DNA of 64,000 bases from Periconia sp. R9002 (GCA_023627715.1 JAMAHW010000070.1:161335-225334), one strand, 5' to 3'; shown: positions 22,546 to 34,207, numbered from the stretch's first letter. Numbers and translations: made by a program. The notes: generated from the letters alone by a model not told the origin.

Positions 22546-24396
22546 ATGGCCACTCATAACCCCCTAGCCATCCGTACCAAAAATTCCAGTCATCACACAA
22601 GACTAGGCGGGCTTCTCGACCTTCAAAACAAAACACCACATCAGCCATACAGTATAATCCATCGTCTGAATCTGGCGAGGGCCTACCGTGATCTTGGCTA
22701 TTCAGAACTTGCTGCCAGCGATGCCTACAAGGCACTTCTTCTGGTCGATGAAGTGAGCGAAGAAGCAGAGTTTCACGACGAAGCTTTGGAAGCGGCTCTG
22801 GCTGATTTAGAAGCATGCAAAGAGACCACCTGGATACATCATGGTAACTGTAAATGTGATCCTTCTGCACCAGAGGCTGGGAACAGTGATGAGGAAAAAG
22901 CTTATACTTGTGCCACGAGTTGCTGGTTGCGAGCAGCGTATGTTTTCAACCAAACAAATGTGTGATGATGATGATGATGGCTGATCGTTAATCTCCATCA
23001 GCTACAACATATTGATTCCTTGCCTGATAGATTGCGGCTGCTTACGGAGTGCGCATAATTATAACCACCGAGCACGGAAAGCTTTCCCTCAAGTATCTAC
23101 TTTTACTTCATATCAAACGAGCCTCACCGAACGCCTCGAGGAACACTTCAAAAGGGAGGGTGAAACTTTGGAGGGAACCAATGTACAAGATTACCCCGAC
23201 AAAGGCCTCGTGCGCCGAGAGCTTTATCCATGGAATGAGTACGAGCCAGACCGATACGCACCAGACGTACTGGACTATCTCAACGAAGAACTGGCCCAAA
23301 TGGCACCAAAGCTGGAGGTAAAAGTATCTGAACTGCCGCTCTTGACCGAATCATCGTCTTCAAACGGCCAAATACAATATGTAAAACAACTCGGCGTTTT
23401 TGCAAAAGAAGATATTCCACCAGGAGAAGTGATACTCCGTGAAAAATCGCTCTTGACTGCAGTCTCGCGCCTGCACGAGACATACTGCGATGCATGCAGT
23501 GGGAAGCTTCCCCAGCCAGACGACACGCAACACTCTTCCCCAATCCTCTCGTGCGAAGACTGTGAAGAAGTATTCTACTGCTCACAAGAATGCTACGACC
23601 TCGCCCAGTCCAGTTACCATCCCTCCATCTGCGGTATCGATGTCTCCCAAAAGGTTCCCGCGTCCGAAGCCGCAGATGCGCTCTACACGCTGTTGCTTGT
23701 GCGTGCCATGGCGCTCGCAGAGACCCAAGACGTTCATCCGCTCGAGCTCAAGGAGGTGCGATATATTTGGGGTGACTACCACAATGTCAACATCTCAGAG
23801 ACGTGGGAGAAGCAAAAGCCTGATGTATCTGTCGAGGCGTTCGCAGGGTTTCCGAGGACGCTGCCCTTCTCGTTTGAAGCAAATGTGCTGCGACCGCTCC
23901 ATATATTGGAGAAGATGGATGTCAACATCTTTGAGCAGAGTAGCAGGTACGACACATGGGTGTTCAACACGCTGTATGCGAAATTCAGAGGTTAGTGCAA
24001 TCCATACCATGACTCGATTGCTTCAGCAGTCCTCAAGGACAAGCTAATAATATGGGAACAATAGGCACAGCGTCCGCCCGGCAATCCCCTGATCACCGCC
24101 CAGAGCTCGGCGCCGTCCACCCAATGTGGTGTCTTGCAAACCACAGCTGCGACCCCAATGTCTCTTGGGAATGGGCGGGTAGTATGCGGTTCTGGACACG
24201 AGAGTCGCTCGTCGATTTCGCAGGGCGAGATCCCGCGAAGCGCCCTGGTTTGAAGAAGGGCGAAGAAGTGTTTAGCCACTATTGCGATGTTAGTCTGCCG
24301 GTCAAGGAGAGGAGGGAGTGGGCCGTGGGCGCGTTGGGGGGTGTTTGCGTTTGTGAGAGGTGCGTTTGGGAGGCGGCTAGAGGGGAGAGTGCATGA
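22546..24396 (+). CDS. SET/MYND domain protein (SMYD-like methyltransferase)
   Basis: The model has exons 22546-22937, 23002-23990 and 24065-24396 (570 aa). A helical, TPR-like N-terminus (HRLNLARAYRDLGYSELAAS) precedes a split SET domain. The first SET part is LGVFAKEDIPPGEVILREKS. A MYND-type zinc finger is inserted (CDACSGKLP...CEDCEEVFYCSQECYDLA...H...C), with its Cys/His ligands visible. The third exon carries the SET core with WCLANHSCDPNVSWEW (the NHSC.PN signature) and GEEVFSHYCDVSL. A post-SET-like CVCERC motif ends the protein. These enzymes methylate lysine on histones or other proteins. The start was chosen as the first ATG after the shared promoter. Intron 1 contains a short GAT repeat. 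Confidence 0.9.
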
Positions 24397-24768
24397 TTGG
24401 GAAGGCTATTGACGAGAATGGGGTATGTTGGGGCCGGACAGCTATCTTGCCTACCACCTTGGATTCTCATCTTTCGCTGGGAGCTTGCGACATCGCAATT
24501 CGAATTCCATGCCGAATCGCCCACAAATTCCACCACTTCACCCTGACCACACCCACACATACACACACAGACAAGAACTAAGACCCTTTCCATATCCCTC
24601 CATCGCCTACCCTGAACCAACCCCAACCCGATCTCCCACCTCGTATCTCCCCTCCCCCCAAGTAATCCGCCGATCTCCCGTAATTCCATCGCCCCAGGCC
24701 CGAGGAAATAGCAAAGGATTAAAGTTCGAAACGAGATCCGATTTCAGCCCAACTAGATGCACTCACAC

Positions 24769-24793
24769 TTTTTTTTTTTTTTTTTTTTTTTTT
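24769..24793. repeat. Homopolymer of 25 T
   Basis: An uninterrupted run of T, directly followed by GCAG. It looks like a polypyrimidine tract, but no exon follows. Confidence 0.9.
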
Positions 24794-25170
24794 GCAGCCT
24801 GAGCCCGATGTTGATTTCTTTGTGTACATCTGTAGCACGCACATGTGCACACATGCATGCACATACACGAGCAACCTTCAGCAACCTTGGGAAGCAAAGC
24901 AAAGTCAATTCTAAAAAATAAAGTAAAAAATAAAACAAAACAAAAACCACCAAAAACAGCAAAAACAGCAAAACCCCGAAACACAGCGACAAACTTACTA
25001 CTAAGATCCAGCGTGACCCTTTCACCGAATCACGTGCCCCCAGCCGCCCCTTTTACATGTACCTATGTACCTATATATGTACCACCCCTAAAACATTTCC
25101 CAAAACGGCAAGCAACGAGGCCCGTTTGGGCATCTATTTTTCTTTTCTTGCGCAAGCAACAAAAAAACAC

Positions 25171-25192
25171 CACACACACACACACACACACA
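25171..25192. repeat. CA dinucleotide microsatellite
   Basis: Eleven consecutive CA units, preceded by a run of A. Confidence 0.9.
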
Positions 25193-26424
25193 AACGCCAC
25201 GCGAAATCCCGTTCACCGATCGATGTCAGTTGTTGTGCTACCCTACATTGCCTGCCTACCTATCCTACCCCCTGCAACACGAATTACGAATGGCTCATGC
25301 GTTGGCGTTGGTGGTCGGCGGGCTCCTGCATATGTACTAGCATCAATAACCATTTCTTTTTTTCGATTGATAACCAAGCCTTTGTCTTAGCGTGCATACA
25401 TACCATACCATACCTACTTGATTCGGTTGGAAGCACGATCTTACGTGCCTTTGCGTCAACTTCGCCTACCATTTTTTTGGGGTTTGGAGATGTCGTACAT
25501 GACATACATAGATGCCTACAAATAGATGTGAAAGAAATGTATGTGGGGGGGGTTTATTTACATTAGTACATACACACGTGGATAGGTATGCGTGTATACA
25601 TGGATGCAGGCTGCCTAACTACATACACGGTGGGCGGGTGCGTGCGCGAGTGCGTGTATGCGCCGGATTAGAGAGGTTTTGCGGATGGGGATCAATGGGG
25701 TGGATGGTGTGGGTGAATGGAGATTTAGGTGCGAAAAAAAGCAAATATCAGGGTAAGTAGCGGCGGTTTGGGGTGAGGGACGGAAGGGGGCATTCAAACT
25801 AGGAAAGGAAGGAGAGAAGGAGAGAGGCGATGAGTGGATCAGAGGGAGAGCACTATGGTGTATCGATTTGAACGATATCTGTTCTATTCCTGGTGGGAGA
25901 ATAATAGTCAATATGGAGATATGTGTTCCTACCCGAAAGATGTTGGTTTCTGTTTGGCATCAAAACAGAGGTGGCGATGATGTTGCATGAATCAACTATG
26001 TATCAACTGACAACATTGAAGTGTCATTTACAAGTTACCTACCTATTTGTTGGGAAGAGACGGCATAAAATGACACGTTTGCCAAGGTAGAGAGAGGCAT
26101 GTGTGTAAGACATCACTCTTCGAATAGTACACAACATCCCCAAGTGTTCGAGGTTAGCAAGTAACTACTGTCCATTGGAAGTATGGATACACAGGGGCCC
26201 GTAATCACTGTAGAGAGAATATTTCTAGTATCGCTTTTCACATTATCGTCTCCGACGGCGAACTATGTTATATTCATACAGGGCAACAAAAACAGTTGCC
26301 CTTACTCAATTATATACCGCCACTGCCACTCTCTCCGACTTCTCCGTATAGCAAAACTGTATTACGTGCCGCATTTTCGCATTTTCGCTCGCTCGCTAAA
26401 GTCAATGAAGTCATGAAATCTATT

Positions 26425-26477
26425 ACCCGTAAAAATGCCGTTAATCCGTAATCCGTTAAGCCCGTAATTCCGTTAAA
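26425..26477. repeat. Short CCGTAAT/CCGTTAA repeat cluster
   Basis: Six imperfect units beginning CCGT follow one another (CCGTAAAAATG, CCGTTAAT, CCGTAAT, CCGTTAAG, CCGTAATT, CCGTTAAA). Just before them is a second simple repeat, CGCATTTT and CGCT units at about 26370-26397. They lie downstream of the DUF3433 gene. Confidence 0.7.
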
Positions 26478-26657
26478 GAAAACCATAAACTTGGCCCAAT
26501 ATACACCACCCCCTGAATGAATCAGTATGTACGGTAACCGTTGCGCCTTTGCTCGCAAAAAGGGAATTGATAGCATGATCGTCTGTGCTCGCGATCGTAT
26601 AGCTAGTGGACTGCATGACGTCCACGAATCTCTGCCTCATCCTTCGGTAAGCGTATC

Positions 26658-29297
26658 TTATGCTGCCGAACCGGCCCAGCTCTTGCGGTTCTGCTCCTCC
26701 CATATGACCAACTCGCGTCCGCTTCGTCCACCGCCTCGGTGTACCCGATCAATGCCAAGGTGCTCCTGGCCGTCGCGGCCAACATGGATGCCGAATCCGT
26801 ACTTGATCTGGCCCGGGTCCGCAGTCGAGTCATGAGTGTCGCCACTGTGGTGCTTCTTCTCAGTCTGCACTGCACGGAGGTTATCGCGTGAAGGGCGAAC
26901 CAAGGATGTGAGCGATTGCGCCCATGTCCGCTCGAGGTACGCCGAACCCATGAGCCGAGCAACAAGTTCGGGCTTGGTTTTGGGTCGGTTAAATGAGCGG
27001 TCTGTAAGAACTGGGCTTTGATACAGCCAGCTGATGATCTCGGCGAGGCTGTTGCTGGCGTGAGGGAGTGCTGCTCGGTGACGGCTGGGCCACATGGCTG
27101 TCAAACTCAACGCGTACAAGGCCAGGAAGAAGCACAAAGCGTAGTATCCCGAAAGGTCCGCAGCCACGCGAACAAGGTCATCATTGGGGTACCACTGCGA
27201 CCAGAAGCATCCTCCTGCGAGAATCGGGATAGCTGCGGAGCAAAGCGAGACCAAGGACAGAATTGCGTTCTGGTAGTGCTGGTTTTCTAGGGCCGCGAAA
27301 GTGGCGGAGAGTGGAAGGCGGCTTGCATAGTCCACTAATAGCGATGCTTCAGCGGTTGCACCTCCTTTGGACGAGAGTGACATGTATGGACGCAAAGCGC
27401 GGAGGCTGTAATCGAATGTTAAAACGGCGAGGAATAAGAGGTGTCCGATCAATGCGGGCACAAAGCTGTATAGGAAATTGGAAGCAGAGAAACCGCCGGC
27501 ATTCGTTCGCGCAAAGACCTGAGGGAGGAAGCCCAGGCGCACGGCATTATCGAGGAAGCTCACCACGAGGAAGGCAATCAGGAGGAGAAGTGCTGTGATA
27601 ATAAAGATGGCCACAGACGAATTCTTCAGGTACCAGGGAAGATAACGGAGACGAACCGCAGGACTGCGAATGTCCATCCGAATAGAAAAGTCGCTAGGAC
27701 GAGCGCTGTTTTTCTTGGTTCCAGCGGCATCTGGATACGCCCGCTCGGCACTCTTTTCTCTGATCCAGCCATCCTCGACCGAAAATCTACGCGCGGGAGC
27801 GCCTTCCTCACCCAGCCCGTGAAAGATATCCTTGGGCCGTCGTGTGGTAGTCCAGAAGCCAATCCTGCCTGGGCGGCCCTTGAGATATTGCCAGTCTTTC
27901 TTCTGAAATGTCTCCGACCCTGCGAAATCATTGACGACGTTGGATCGTTCTAGAAGCACAATTACGTCGGCCAGTGATCTAGGATCCCATTTAAGACCGC
28001 TCTCGTTGCGTAAGAACAAGAACAGGGCAGACAGAGCAATCACTAGAATAGCGTAAAGAACTATCGTCGTCCAGATAACGCCCTGCACAGCGGTCCATCG
28101 CCACAATCTGTCGCCGGTATTGAAACGCACATTGAAGCATGACGCGAGAAGTGGCACCGTCCAGGAAAACAGCCAGAAAACCAAAAAGCAAAATCCAACC
28201 AAAGGCTGCCCAGCTTTCAAGTATTCCAGCCGCGGGGAGAAAAACTGCATCGGCTGTAGAGGGAGAAAGATGGCTTCCGAGCGTTTGTGGTGTTGGTTGG
28301 AGCCCATTGAGATGAAGGGCACCATTCTTTGCAGTGCCACTTGGATCTGGATGAGCCACAAAAACAGAATGGTTCCCAATAGTGTGGGTAGGTATCTGAA
28401 AACGAAATACCGGTTGTCGCCGAAAGCAACATAATCCCACAACCCACTCCTCTCCCCGGTAGTCGAGAAAACGGCGCAGAAAATAAGGGCGGCAAGCATG
28501 ATGATGCATAAACAGGTGAAGAGGGTGAGCCAAAGGGGCCGCAGAATGGCCGGCAGGAAGTTGAGTTGGGCTTGAGGGGCAGGATGAGCAATAAAGACAT
28601 CGTTCTGCGGTCGTGTTTGTGTAGTTGTGGTGTTGTTATGTACTGGAGCCACTGAGTCATGGCTCAAACCTGGAGTGTGCTGTGAAGGCAGCTTTTGAGG
28701 CTGGAACTGCGATAGCCTTCTCTGTGTCTCCTGCTCCCTCTTCATGTATCCCAAACTCTCGTCAGAAACGATGCGCTCGACGGGGTAGTCTTCTTCATCG
28801 TCATTGTGATGGTAGACTGGTTGCCGGGCTTCGTTTTCTAGAGGATATGAACGACTGCCTCGCACCTCCTCGTCGCGGGTGAGTTGGTCAATGGCGAAGC
28901 GAATGTATGGAGTGGTGTCGTGACCAGGTGTGGTGTTCACCGAGGACGAGTCCATGGCAGCTGCAGCTGTGTCCGGTCTCTCCCTCTCCTCTGCGATGGT
29001 GGACACGGGACGATCGTTGATAGCGTGTTGTCGGGGTACACCGATTCCTCTCAGAGATGCTAAGGGCTGATCCAGTTGCAGCTGCTCATGACTTGCGGCG
29101 GGTGTACGGGTGTGTGAGGGCGGCGTTTTGTAGCGGGGACGGCGTTCTTCGTCGGTGGACGAGGTATTGTCGGAGCCGGAAAGGGAATAGAAGCCTTCGC
29201 TGGCCGTTTGGGACTCAGCCAAACTTTGCTGCGAGTGAGAGAGACGAGGGGTGCTGACGTTAGTATCTTTTAGCTGGTATGGCTCCTCCAGATGCAT
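26658..29297 (-). CDS. Large multipass membrane protein of the DUF3433 family
   Basis: This 879-aa intronless protein starts at the ATG at 29295-29297. The first 240 residues are polar, Ser/Thr/Gln-rich and probably disordered and cytosolic. Two related membrane modules follow. The first (about residues 250-460) has several hydrophobic helices, for example FLPAILRPLWLTLFTCLCII and LVGFCFLVFWLFSWTVPLLA. The second (about 570-800) begins LRYLPWYLKNSSVAIFIITA and includes LIGHLLFLAVLTFDYSLRAL and SRLPLSATFAALENQHYQNA. This duplicated layout is typical of fungal DUF3433 proteins, whose function is unknown. Homologues often carry a misleading automatic name taken from a purine-synthesis enzyme. 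The C-terminal tail is polar and rich in His and Gly. Confidence 0.85.
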   Translation of the reverse strand: MHLEEPYQLKDTNVSTPRLSHSQQSLAESQTASEGFYSLSGSDNTSSTDEERRPRYKTPPSHTRTPAASHEQLQLDQPLASLRGIGVPRQHAINDRPVSTIAEERERPDTAAAAMDSSSVNTTPGHDTTPYIRFAIDQLTRDEEVRGSRSYPLENEARQPVYHHNDDEEDYPVERIVSDESLGYMKREQETQRRLSQFQPQKLPSQHTPGLSHDSVAPVHNNTTTTQTRPQNDVFIAHPAPQAQLNFLPAILRPLWLTLFTCLCIIMLAALIFCAVFSTTGERSGLWDYVAFGDNRYFVFRYLPTLLGTILFLWLIQIQVALQRMVPFISMGSNQHHKRSEAIFLPLQPMQFFSPRLEYLKAGQPLVGFCFLVFWLFSWTVPLLASCFNVRFNTGDRLWRWTAVQGVIWTTIVLYAILVIALSALFLFLRNESGLKWDPRSLADVIVLLERSNVVNDFAGSETFQKKDWQYLKGRPGRIGFWTTTRRPKDIFHGLGEEGAPARRFSVEDGWIREKSAERAYPDAAGTKKNSARPSDFSIRMDIRSPAVRLRYLPWYLKNSSVAIFIITALLLLIAFLVVSFLDNAVRLGFLPQVFARTNAGGFSASNFLYSFVPALIGHLLFLAVLTFDYSLRALRPYMSLSSKGGATAEASLLVDYASRLPLSATFAALENQHYQNAILSLVSLCSAAIPILAGGCFWSQWYPNDDLVRVAADLSGYYALCFFLALYALSLTAMWPSRHRAALPHASNSLAEIISWLYQSPVLTDRSFNRPKTKPELVARLMGSAYLERTWAQSLTSLVRPSRDNLRAVQTEKKHHSGDTHDSTADPGQIKYGFGIHVGRDGQEHLGIDRVHRGGGRSGRELVIWEEQNRKSWAGSAA

Positions 29298-30142
29298 CGC
29301 AGAAGCTAGACGTCGAGTCTGGATGGAGAGGTAACTACTGGTAAGCTAGCAGTAAGTAGAATGCTAGCTAGGTAAATACATGTGATGTGGGCATGGTTAG
29401 GTTATAGTCCAATGTGTGCTGTGACTGTGACTGTGTAAACCGTGGGTGAGGTTGGGGAGGCTGGGGATTTGAGCGGGGAGGTTGGGATGTATCAGAACAT
29501 CAAGGCAATGGCCATTGGTGAGACGGGCACGGTGGTTTCATTGAAGAAGATGAAATTGAGCTAGAAATCTTGTCTGGACTACCTGTTATCCTGGTTTTTT
29601 GCCGCAGTGCATTTTTTCTTGTTGTCAACTTGATGAGTTGTTCGTGATGACATTGATCTGGAAGCTCGGACCACTCCATCACGTGATCTTTCCCCACTCC
29701 CCGCATCAGCCGCACGTGTATCAATGTTAAAAGTGTATCAATTAATTGATTGCTTTATGCATTAGAATCGATGTTGCAAACTCCATTCATTTTCCGCTGA
29801 TTCAATGTTGCCCTTTTGTGTCATGACTTCTTGCGCACCATTGGCCTAATGCGGCAGCCTCATTTAGCTATCAAGTAGATAACAGCACACATCATTGATC
29901 CTGATGCTTACCCTAGTAGTGAAATATGACCATTCAAAGCCGCTCGTGCGAGTTATCCGAATATGCGAGCTATCCCGGCCCTCCCAAGACTCAGATTGAC
30001 TCATAATTATGCTACAAAACCACCAGTATTGAGGTCAATCTCCACCAAAAAAAATTGTATAAATTTCGCCTCGTCCTCGTTTGAACTTCTCCAATCTCAG
30101 CAACATTAAGAGAGGGTACATCAATTAAAAAGAGATAGAATC
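29298..30142. other. Divergent intergenic spacer
   Basis: Promoter region of the DUF3433 gene (minus) and the GNAT gene (plus). The TATA-like box at 30058-30064 serves the plus strand. No gene is seen. Confidence 0.5.
30058..30064 (+). promoter_or_regulatory. TATA box of the GNAT gene
   Basis: TATAAAT about 80 bp upstream of the ATG at 30143. Confidence 0.5.
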
Positions 30143-31021
30143 ATGGCCGAATACAAAGCTGAAACCATCAAAATCCCCGCGGCTGAGAAGTTCGGCTTCC
30201 AAACTATGCCCGTCGACCCCAAAGAACGCCTCCCAGATTCCGAAATCCGCCTCGAACTTTGCGAGGAGAAAGATGCTGCGATCATCGTGCGTATTGATAG
30301 TCTCTTAATCTAACAACACCATACGAATCAACCCGGTTAACCATATATGCAGGCGGAAGGCATGTACACAATCTTCCCCGAAAGCTGGTGGGCGCTCAAG
30401 GAACCACTTTCTATTCGTCCTCCTTCTCTTGAAACCCGCAAAGCCCGCCTAACCAAGCGAATTCTTCCGACATTCAGCGACAAGAACGTTCGCGTTGATT
30501 GGGTCAAGGCCATCCATGTCCCGACCTCGACCGTGATCGGCCTCGCTGGCTGGTTTGCGCCGGGCTGTCCCTTGCACAACCCGTGGCGGCGCAGCGCCGT
30601 CGACTTCTACGGCTGGAAAGATCTCATGGGGTGGAGCGATGAGGAAGTCGAGGAGATGTGGAGTGGGACTGATATCGAGTCGTGGGATGGCGAGATGGCG
30701 GAGAAGGATGAAGATCGGAGGGAATACTTTGATGGTGAAGAGCATTGGTTTCTGGCTCCGCTTTTGACGTGGAAGGAGTGGCAGGGGAAAGGGATCGGGA
30801 GTAAGTTGTTGAATTATGCGATTGAGAAGGCGGATAAGGCAGATCCGGTTGTGCCTTTGTATCTCGAGAGCGCACCGACCGCACGCGCCGTTTATCTGCA
30901 TAGTGGGTTCGTGCCATTAGGCGAGGTTAATATGGCGAGGAGAGGGCCGAGGAAGGTGGATGCTGGTGCGATTGAGGCCGAAGAGAGAAAGAGAAGTAGG
31001 GAGCAGAAAAGCGAAGTGTGA
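30143..31021 (+). CDS. GNAT-family N-acetyltransferase
   Basis: The model has exons 30143-30286 and 30353-31021 (270 aa). The 66-bp intron has donor GTGCGT and acceptor CAG. The first exon gives a typical GNAT start (IRLELCEEKDAAII). The substrate-side part contains WVKAIHVPTSTVIGLAGWFA. The acetyl-CoA binding motif A lies at FLAPLLTWKEWQGKGIGSKL (the Q-x-x-G-x-G/A element is QGKGIG), and the last strand has PLYLESAPTARAVYLHSGF. This is the common fungal subgroup of small-molecule or peptide acetyltransferases of unknown substrate. The C-terminal tail is charged (EAEERKRSREQKSEV). Confidence 0.85.
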
Positions 31022-31512
31022 AGTTGCTGTTCGATCAATGTCAATATATCATCGTATAGCAATAAGATACTCGCGGTATCGAAACTTGGTTATATCATTC
31101 AGTCACATAGTTGAACATTGATGTGAGAGAAAAAACGAGTTTGTAGTAAATACTTTGGTAGTTGTCATGATCGATCTCTGGTTCTCTAGCAAAAACATCG
31201 GTCATCTATTTTTCGATTATTGTCAACTATTATCAACTAGTTGCCAACGTATACTTCACTCTCAAGTGGGATATATGATGAGAAGCCTTTCACGCGTGCC
31301 GACGGCATCCTCGGAACACATCAATTCATGTTATCAATTGAAAGAGCGTTTGTCTTCTCAAATGATTAATCGAAAGCGTTAACGGTATCAACCTGGTAAA
31401 AGATATTTGATCAACACACTTTCAGCAAGACGCGCATCCCAGTGAACACCTTTGGAAAACGAACCGTCGATTCACCCACTTATTTATATTTCATTAGCAT
31501 CCTAAATAATCT
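31022..31512. other. Convergent spacer, no gene seen
   Basis: AT-rich 3' sequence between the GNAT gene and the asparaginase gene. Confidence 0.5.
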
Positions 31513-32821
31513 CTAACTCCCCGGCGTCCATTCCTGTCCAATCGCCTTCCTAAATCCTCCCTCAAACAGCCCAATCGTCTCGTTCATCCCCATGCCACTC
31601 GCAATCGCCAACTGCAACATAATCCTCGCCTGAATGACATGCAAAAACCCACTCTTCGCATAAGTCGGTGTCACGCTCGGTGAACTCGGGCCATGCGGAC
31701 TCCTTGTGCCCACCACAATCTGCAACCCCTTGTCCAGTGCCTCTTTGATCTGCGCGCTCCCGTTTGGAATACCTCCGTTCCCCGTCCCGGCAATGACCAC
31801 GCCGTCGGCGCCGTTCGCGTGCGCGTCGAGCACTAGCTTACCGTCGAACTCGCGAGCCGCATAGAGTATGTCGACTTTGGGGAGTGCAGGGAACGTAGAG
31901 TGGTTTGACACCTGCGCGAGGGAAAACGTGTGCTTTGACAACGGTTGACTGGGACTATTGAAGTAGACGGGCAAACTGTTAATGAAGATGCCCAAATCGC
32001 CGCCTGAGGTGCTCCAAAACGCATCCGGGTTCGTGCTGTGAAGTTTAGTGACCCAGAACGCGGACAAGATCCTCGCGTTGAACGCTACAAGTGCGCCGCG
32101 GTTTTTGGATTCGCTGCTAGCAGCTAGCATCACTGCGTCGAAAAAGTTTGCGTCGCCGTCGAAACTAAGATGCGTCCATGGTCGCATAGACCCGACGCCT
32201 ACGACGGGTTTCCCGCAGTTGATGAGGAGGTCCATGAGGAAGGCGGTCTCCTCGAGGGAGTTGGTGCCGTGGGTGAAGATGGCGCCCTAACAAAACACGC
32301 CATTCAGCTACAGAGCTACATATAACTGAAGCGGAATGAAAGCACACTAACATCAATATCGCTATCGGGTGAACAGAGAGCGTCGTGTGCGAATCGCGTC
32401 ATGTTCATCACGAGGGCGTCGTTGGTGCCGGTCGAGCCATTGTCCTCTGTTGTCCAATTCGACACTGCCAACTGTGTGTGATTGAGCAGGTAGGGATTGC
32501 GTGCAATGATGTCTTCCCCGGTGATGCTTAGTTGCCCGTATTGGGTGTCATCTAAAGCTCCATAGATGGAGCCACCGGAGATGGTACCGCCAGTGAAAAG
32601 GACGCTGACGGGTTAGCTGGCTCAACCTTGTTCATGGTGAGCATGGATGGATGGACTCACAGAATCTTGGGCAGCGTACTATTTCCACCGAGCCACTTTA
32701 GACCAAGTCGCTCACTCGCCGTCGTGACATTCTGGCGTGCTTTATTCCGATGAAGAAGAGCTGGACTTGTAGCTTCGGACACTGCCACCAGAGCTGCAAT
32801 CGCGAAATCGTGGAACCGCAT
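31513..32821 (-). CDS. L-asparaginase, type II, probably secreted
   Basis: The model has exons 32661-32821, 32352-32604 and 31513-32286 (395 aa). It hydrolyses asparagine to aspartate and ammonia. A short hydrophobic N-terminus (MRFHDFAIAALVAV) suggests secretion. The first catalytic Thr is in LFTGGTISGG (Thr61). The second motif reads FTHGTNSLEETAF, so Thr146 is present but the next residue is Asn147, where bacterial and yeast enzymes have the catalytic Asp. The Lys region is represented by SAFWVTKLHSTNPDAFWS, and the C-terminal part (VVIAGTGNGGIPNGSAQIKEA and TYAKSGFLHVIQARIMLQLA) is intact. The Asp to Asn change may lower activity or mark a subfamily. The exon 1 frame starts further upstream, but the ATG at 32821 gives the best N-terminus. 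Confidence 0.88.
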
Positions 32822-33729
32822 TCTATCAACTGCTTTCCGAAAAATAATGAATTCTTCAAAAGATGCCACATATTTGGACCACCTTATCTTTTATACTTGA
32901 TGGGGTCCCCACCCCACTTTACCAATCTACTCCATGAACTCTCGAGTCATATTCGCATCCCATTTCCCCAATGCACTACATCCTCCATGCAGCAGCGTCC
33001 ACGCAAGAAACCCAGCTCTTATCCCCGCTAGCAACCAAGTCCCCGCGTATCCGGAAGGTCGGTAAGCCGGCCAGCGTCTAACGAATCGATGATTGAGCAA
33101 TTGGAACGCAGAAGCAAGGTACACAGCGATATGACGTTTATCGGTCATTCAATGCAGTTAAGCTTTGCAGATGCCAAGTGGTGGGGTTGTAACTTGTCAC
33201 TGGGGCTAGATAGATAAGGTGTGCTATACAGATGCGATAGAGAACAAGGGTGCTGATTTGGCGGTTCCGTAACAGGGATTGATTAGTGTGCTGGAGAGGA
33301 GTTGTCAACTTGTTCTGCTTGTTGGAGATCGAAAAGAAAAGAAGGGGTTGAACTCGCATCGCTTCAAATATGTAGTAGGATCAATAGGAACGTTTGTTCT
33401 GACTTTTGAGATGTAAGAAAGAACGCTAGTTTGAATCCATTTGATGCACTCCATGTCAGTTTAGCGCATCCGGCAACTATCAACAAAGGCATGGTTTTAT
33501 GCATTGTAGAACGCACCGGTGAGTAAACTATACCATTGCTTAGTTGTTGTACAAATAACTACCCGCAGGAACATCAATGTCTATGAGATTCAATAATCCA
33601 TTGATAGAAACACACATATCATAATTGTCCCTACCCAAAAGAATACAATGCCCCGACACCAAAACAACGCCATCAGAGAACCCCAATGACCCACAAACCT
33701 AACACGCCCAAAAATAATTGATAACAACA
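32822..33729. other. Spacer with the asparaginase promoter
   Basis: Contains the minus-strand TATA box at 32889-32895. No gene was supported in the remainder. Confidence 0.5.
32889..32895 (-). promoter_or_regulatory. TATA box of the asparaginase gene
   Basis: TATAAAA on the minus strand, about 70 bp upstream of the ATG at 32821. Confidence 0.5.
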
Positions 33730-34207
33730 TCAATTCCACCCGATAATTCCTTCCGCAACAATCCTATCCCCCTTTCGCGACCCAGCCACAATAGAAATTC
33801 TCCTTCCTATAATTCCCGTCTCGCCCACCCCAAGATCGAGTCTCCGCGTAAGATTGACAACCGAATCCTGGTGAGGGTCGCTGAGGGAAAAGGAAAAAAA
33901 GGGATCGATTGATGAAAATGGCTGCGTGTTTGAGGCTTCGAGATTACCGTCGCGACTGAACCGAGGTTAGCAGGGGTGAGTGATTGGAGAAGTATTCTTA
34001 CTGTATGACGAGGCGATGCGCGTTAGTGGAAAGAGGATTGATTGGGTCTAGGCCGTGGAATTGGATTTGTGTTCCCATGGAGTCGATTGTTGTGGAGTTC
34101 GAAAAGAGAACTCGTATTTCAGTATCTGAGTCTGTTTTTTGGAGAGTGGGTCGGAGTACAGCGATTGATCCTCCTTGGCTGACTCGGGATGAATAGCCGT
34201 TGCACAT
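33730..34207 (-). CDS. Small Cu/Zn-SOD-like protein lacking most metal ligands
   Basis: The model has exons 34002-34207 and 33730-33880 (118 aa), with donor GTAAGA and acceptor CAG; the start is the ATG at 34205-34207. An upstream in-frame ATG at 34381 is possible. The fold resembles Cu/Zn superoxide dismutase: strand GSIAVLRP, then QIQFHGLDPINPLSTNAHRL aligning with the turn before the copper-binding HxH, and an ending GIIGRRISIV...GDRIVAEGIIGW like the SOD ending GRTVVVHA...R.ACGVIG. Of the HxH pair only one His remains (LVIHD, His69). The zinc loop is absent, and the His expected in the GIIGRRISI strand is replaced. It is about 35 residues shorter than a normal SOD. It is therefore probably not an SOD enzyme; binding or scaffold roles are possible. 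It lies about 300 bp downstream of a Mn-SOD gene on the same strand. Confidence 0.6.

Larger units (their letters stand above)
24397..26657. other. 2.3 kb low-complexity spacer without a supported gene
   Basis: It contains a 25-T run, a CA microsatellite and A-rich and T-rich low-complexity stretches, and near 26425-26477 a small CCGTTAA-type repeat. Several frames are open on each strand because of the skewed base content, but none looks coding. Confidence 0.5.

Noticed and set aside
24845..25566. Two long plus-strand frames (181 and 169 codons)
   Set aside because: They run through A-rich, CA-repeat and CT-rich low-complexity DNA, and the proteins are simple-sequence products.
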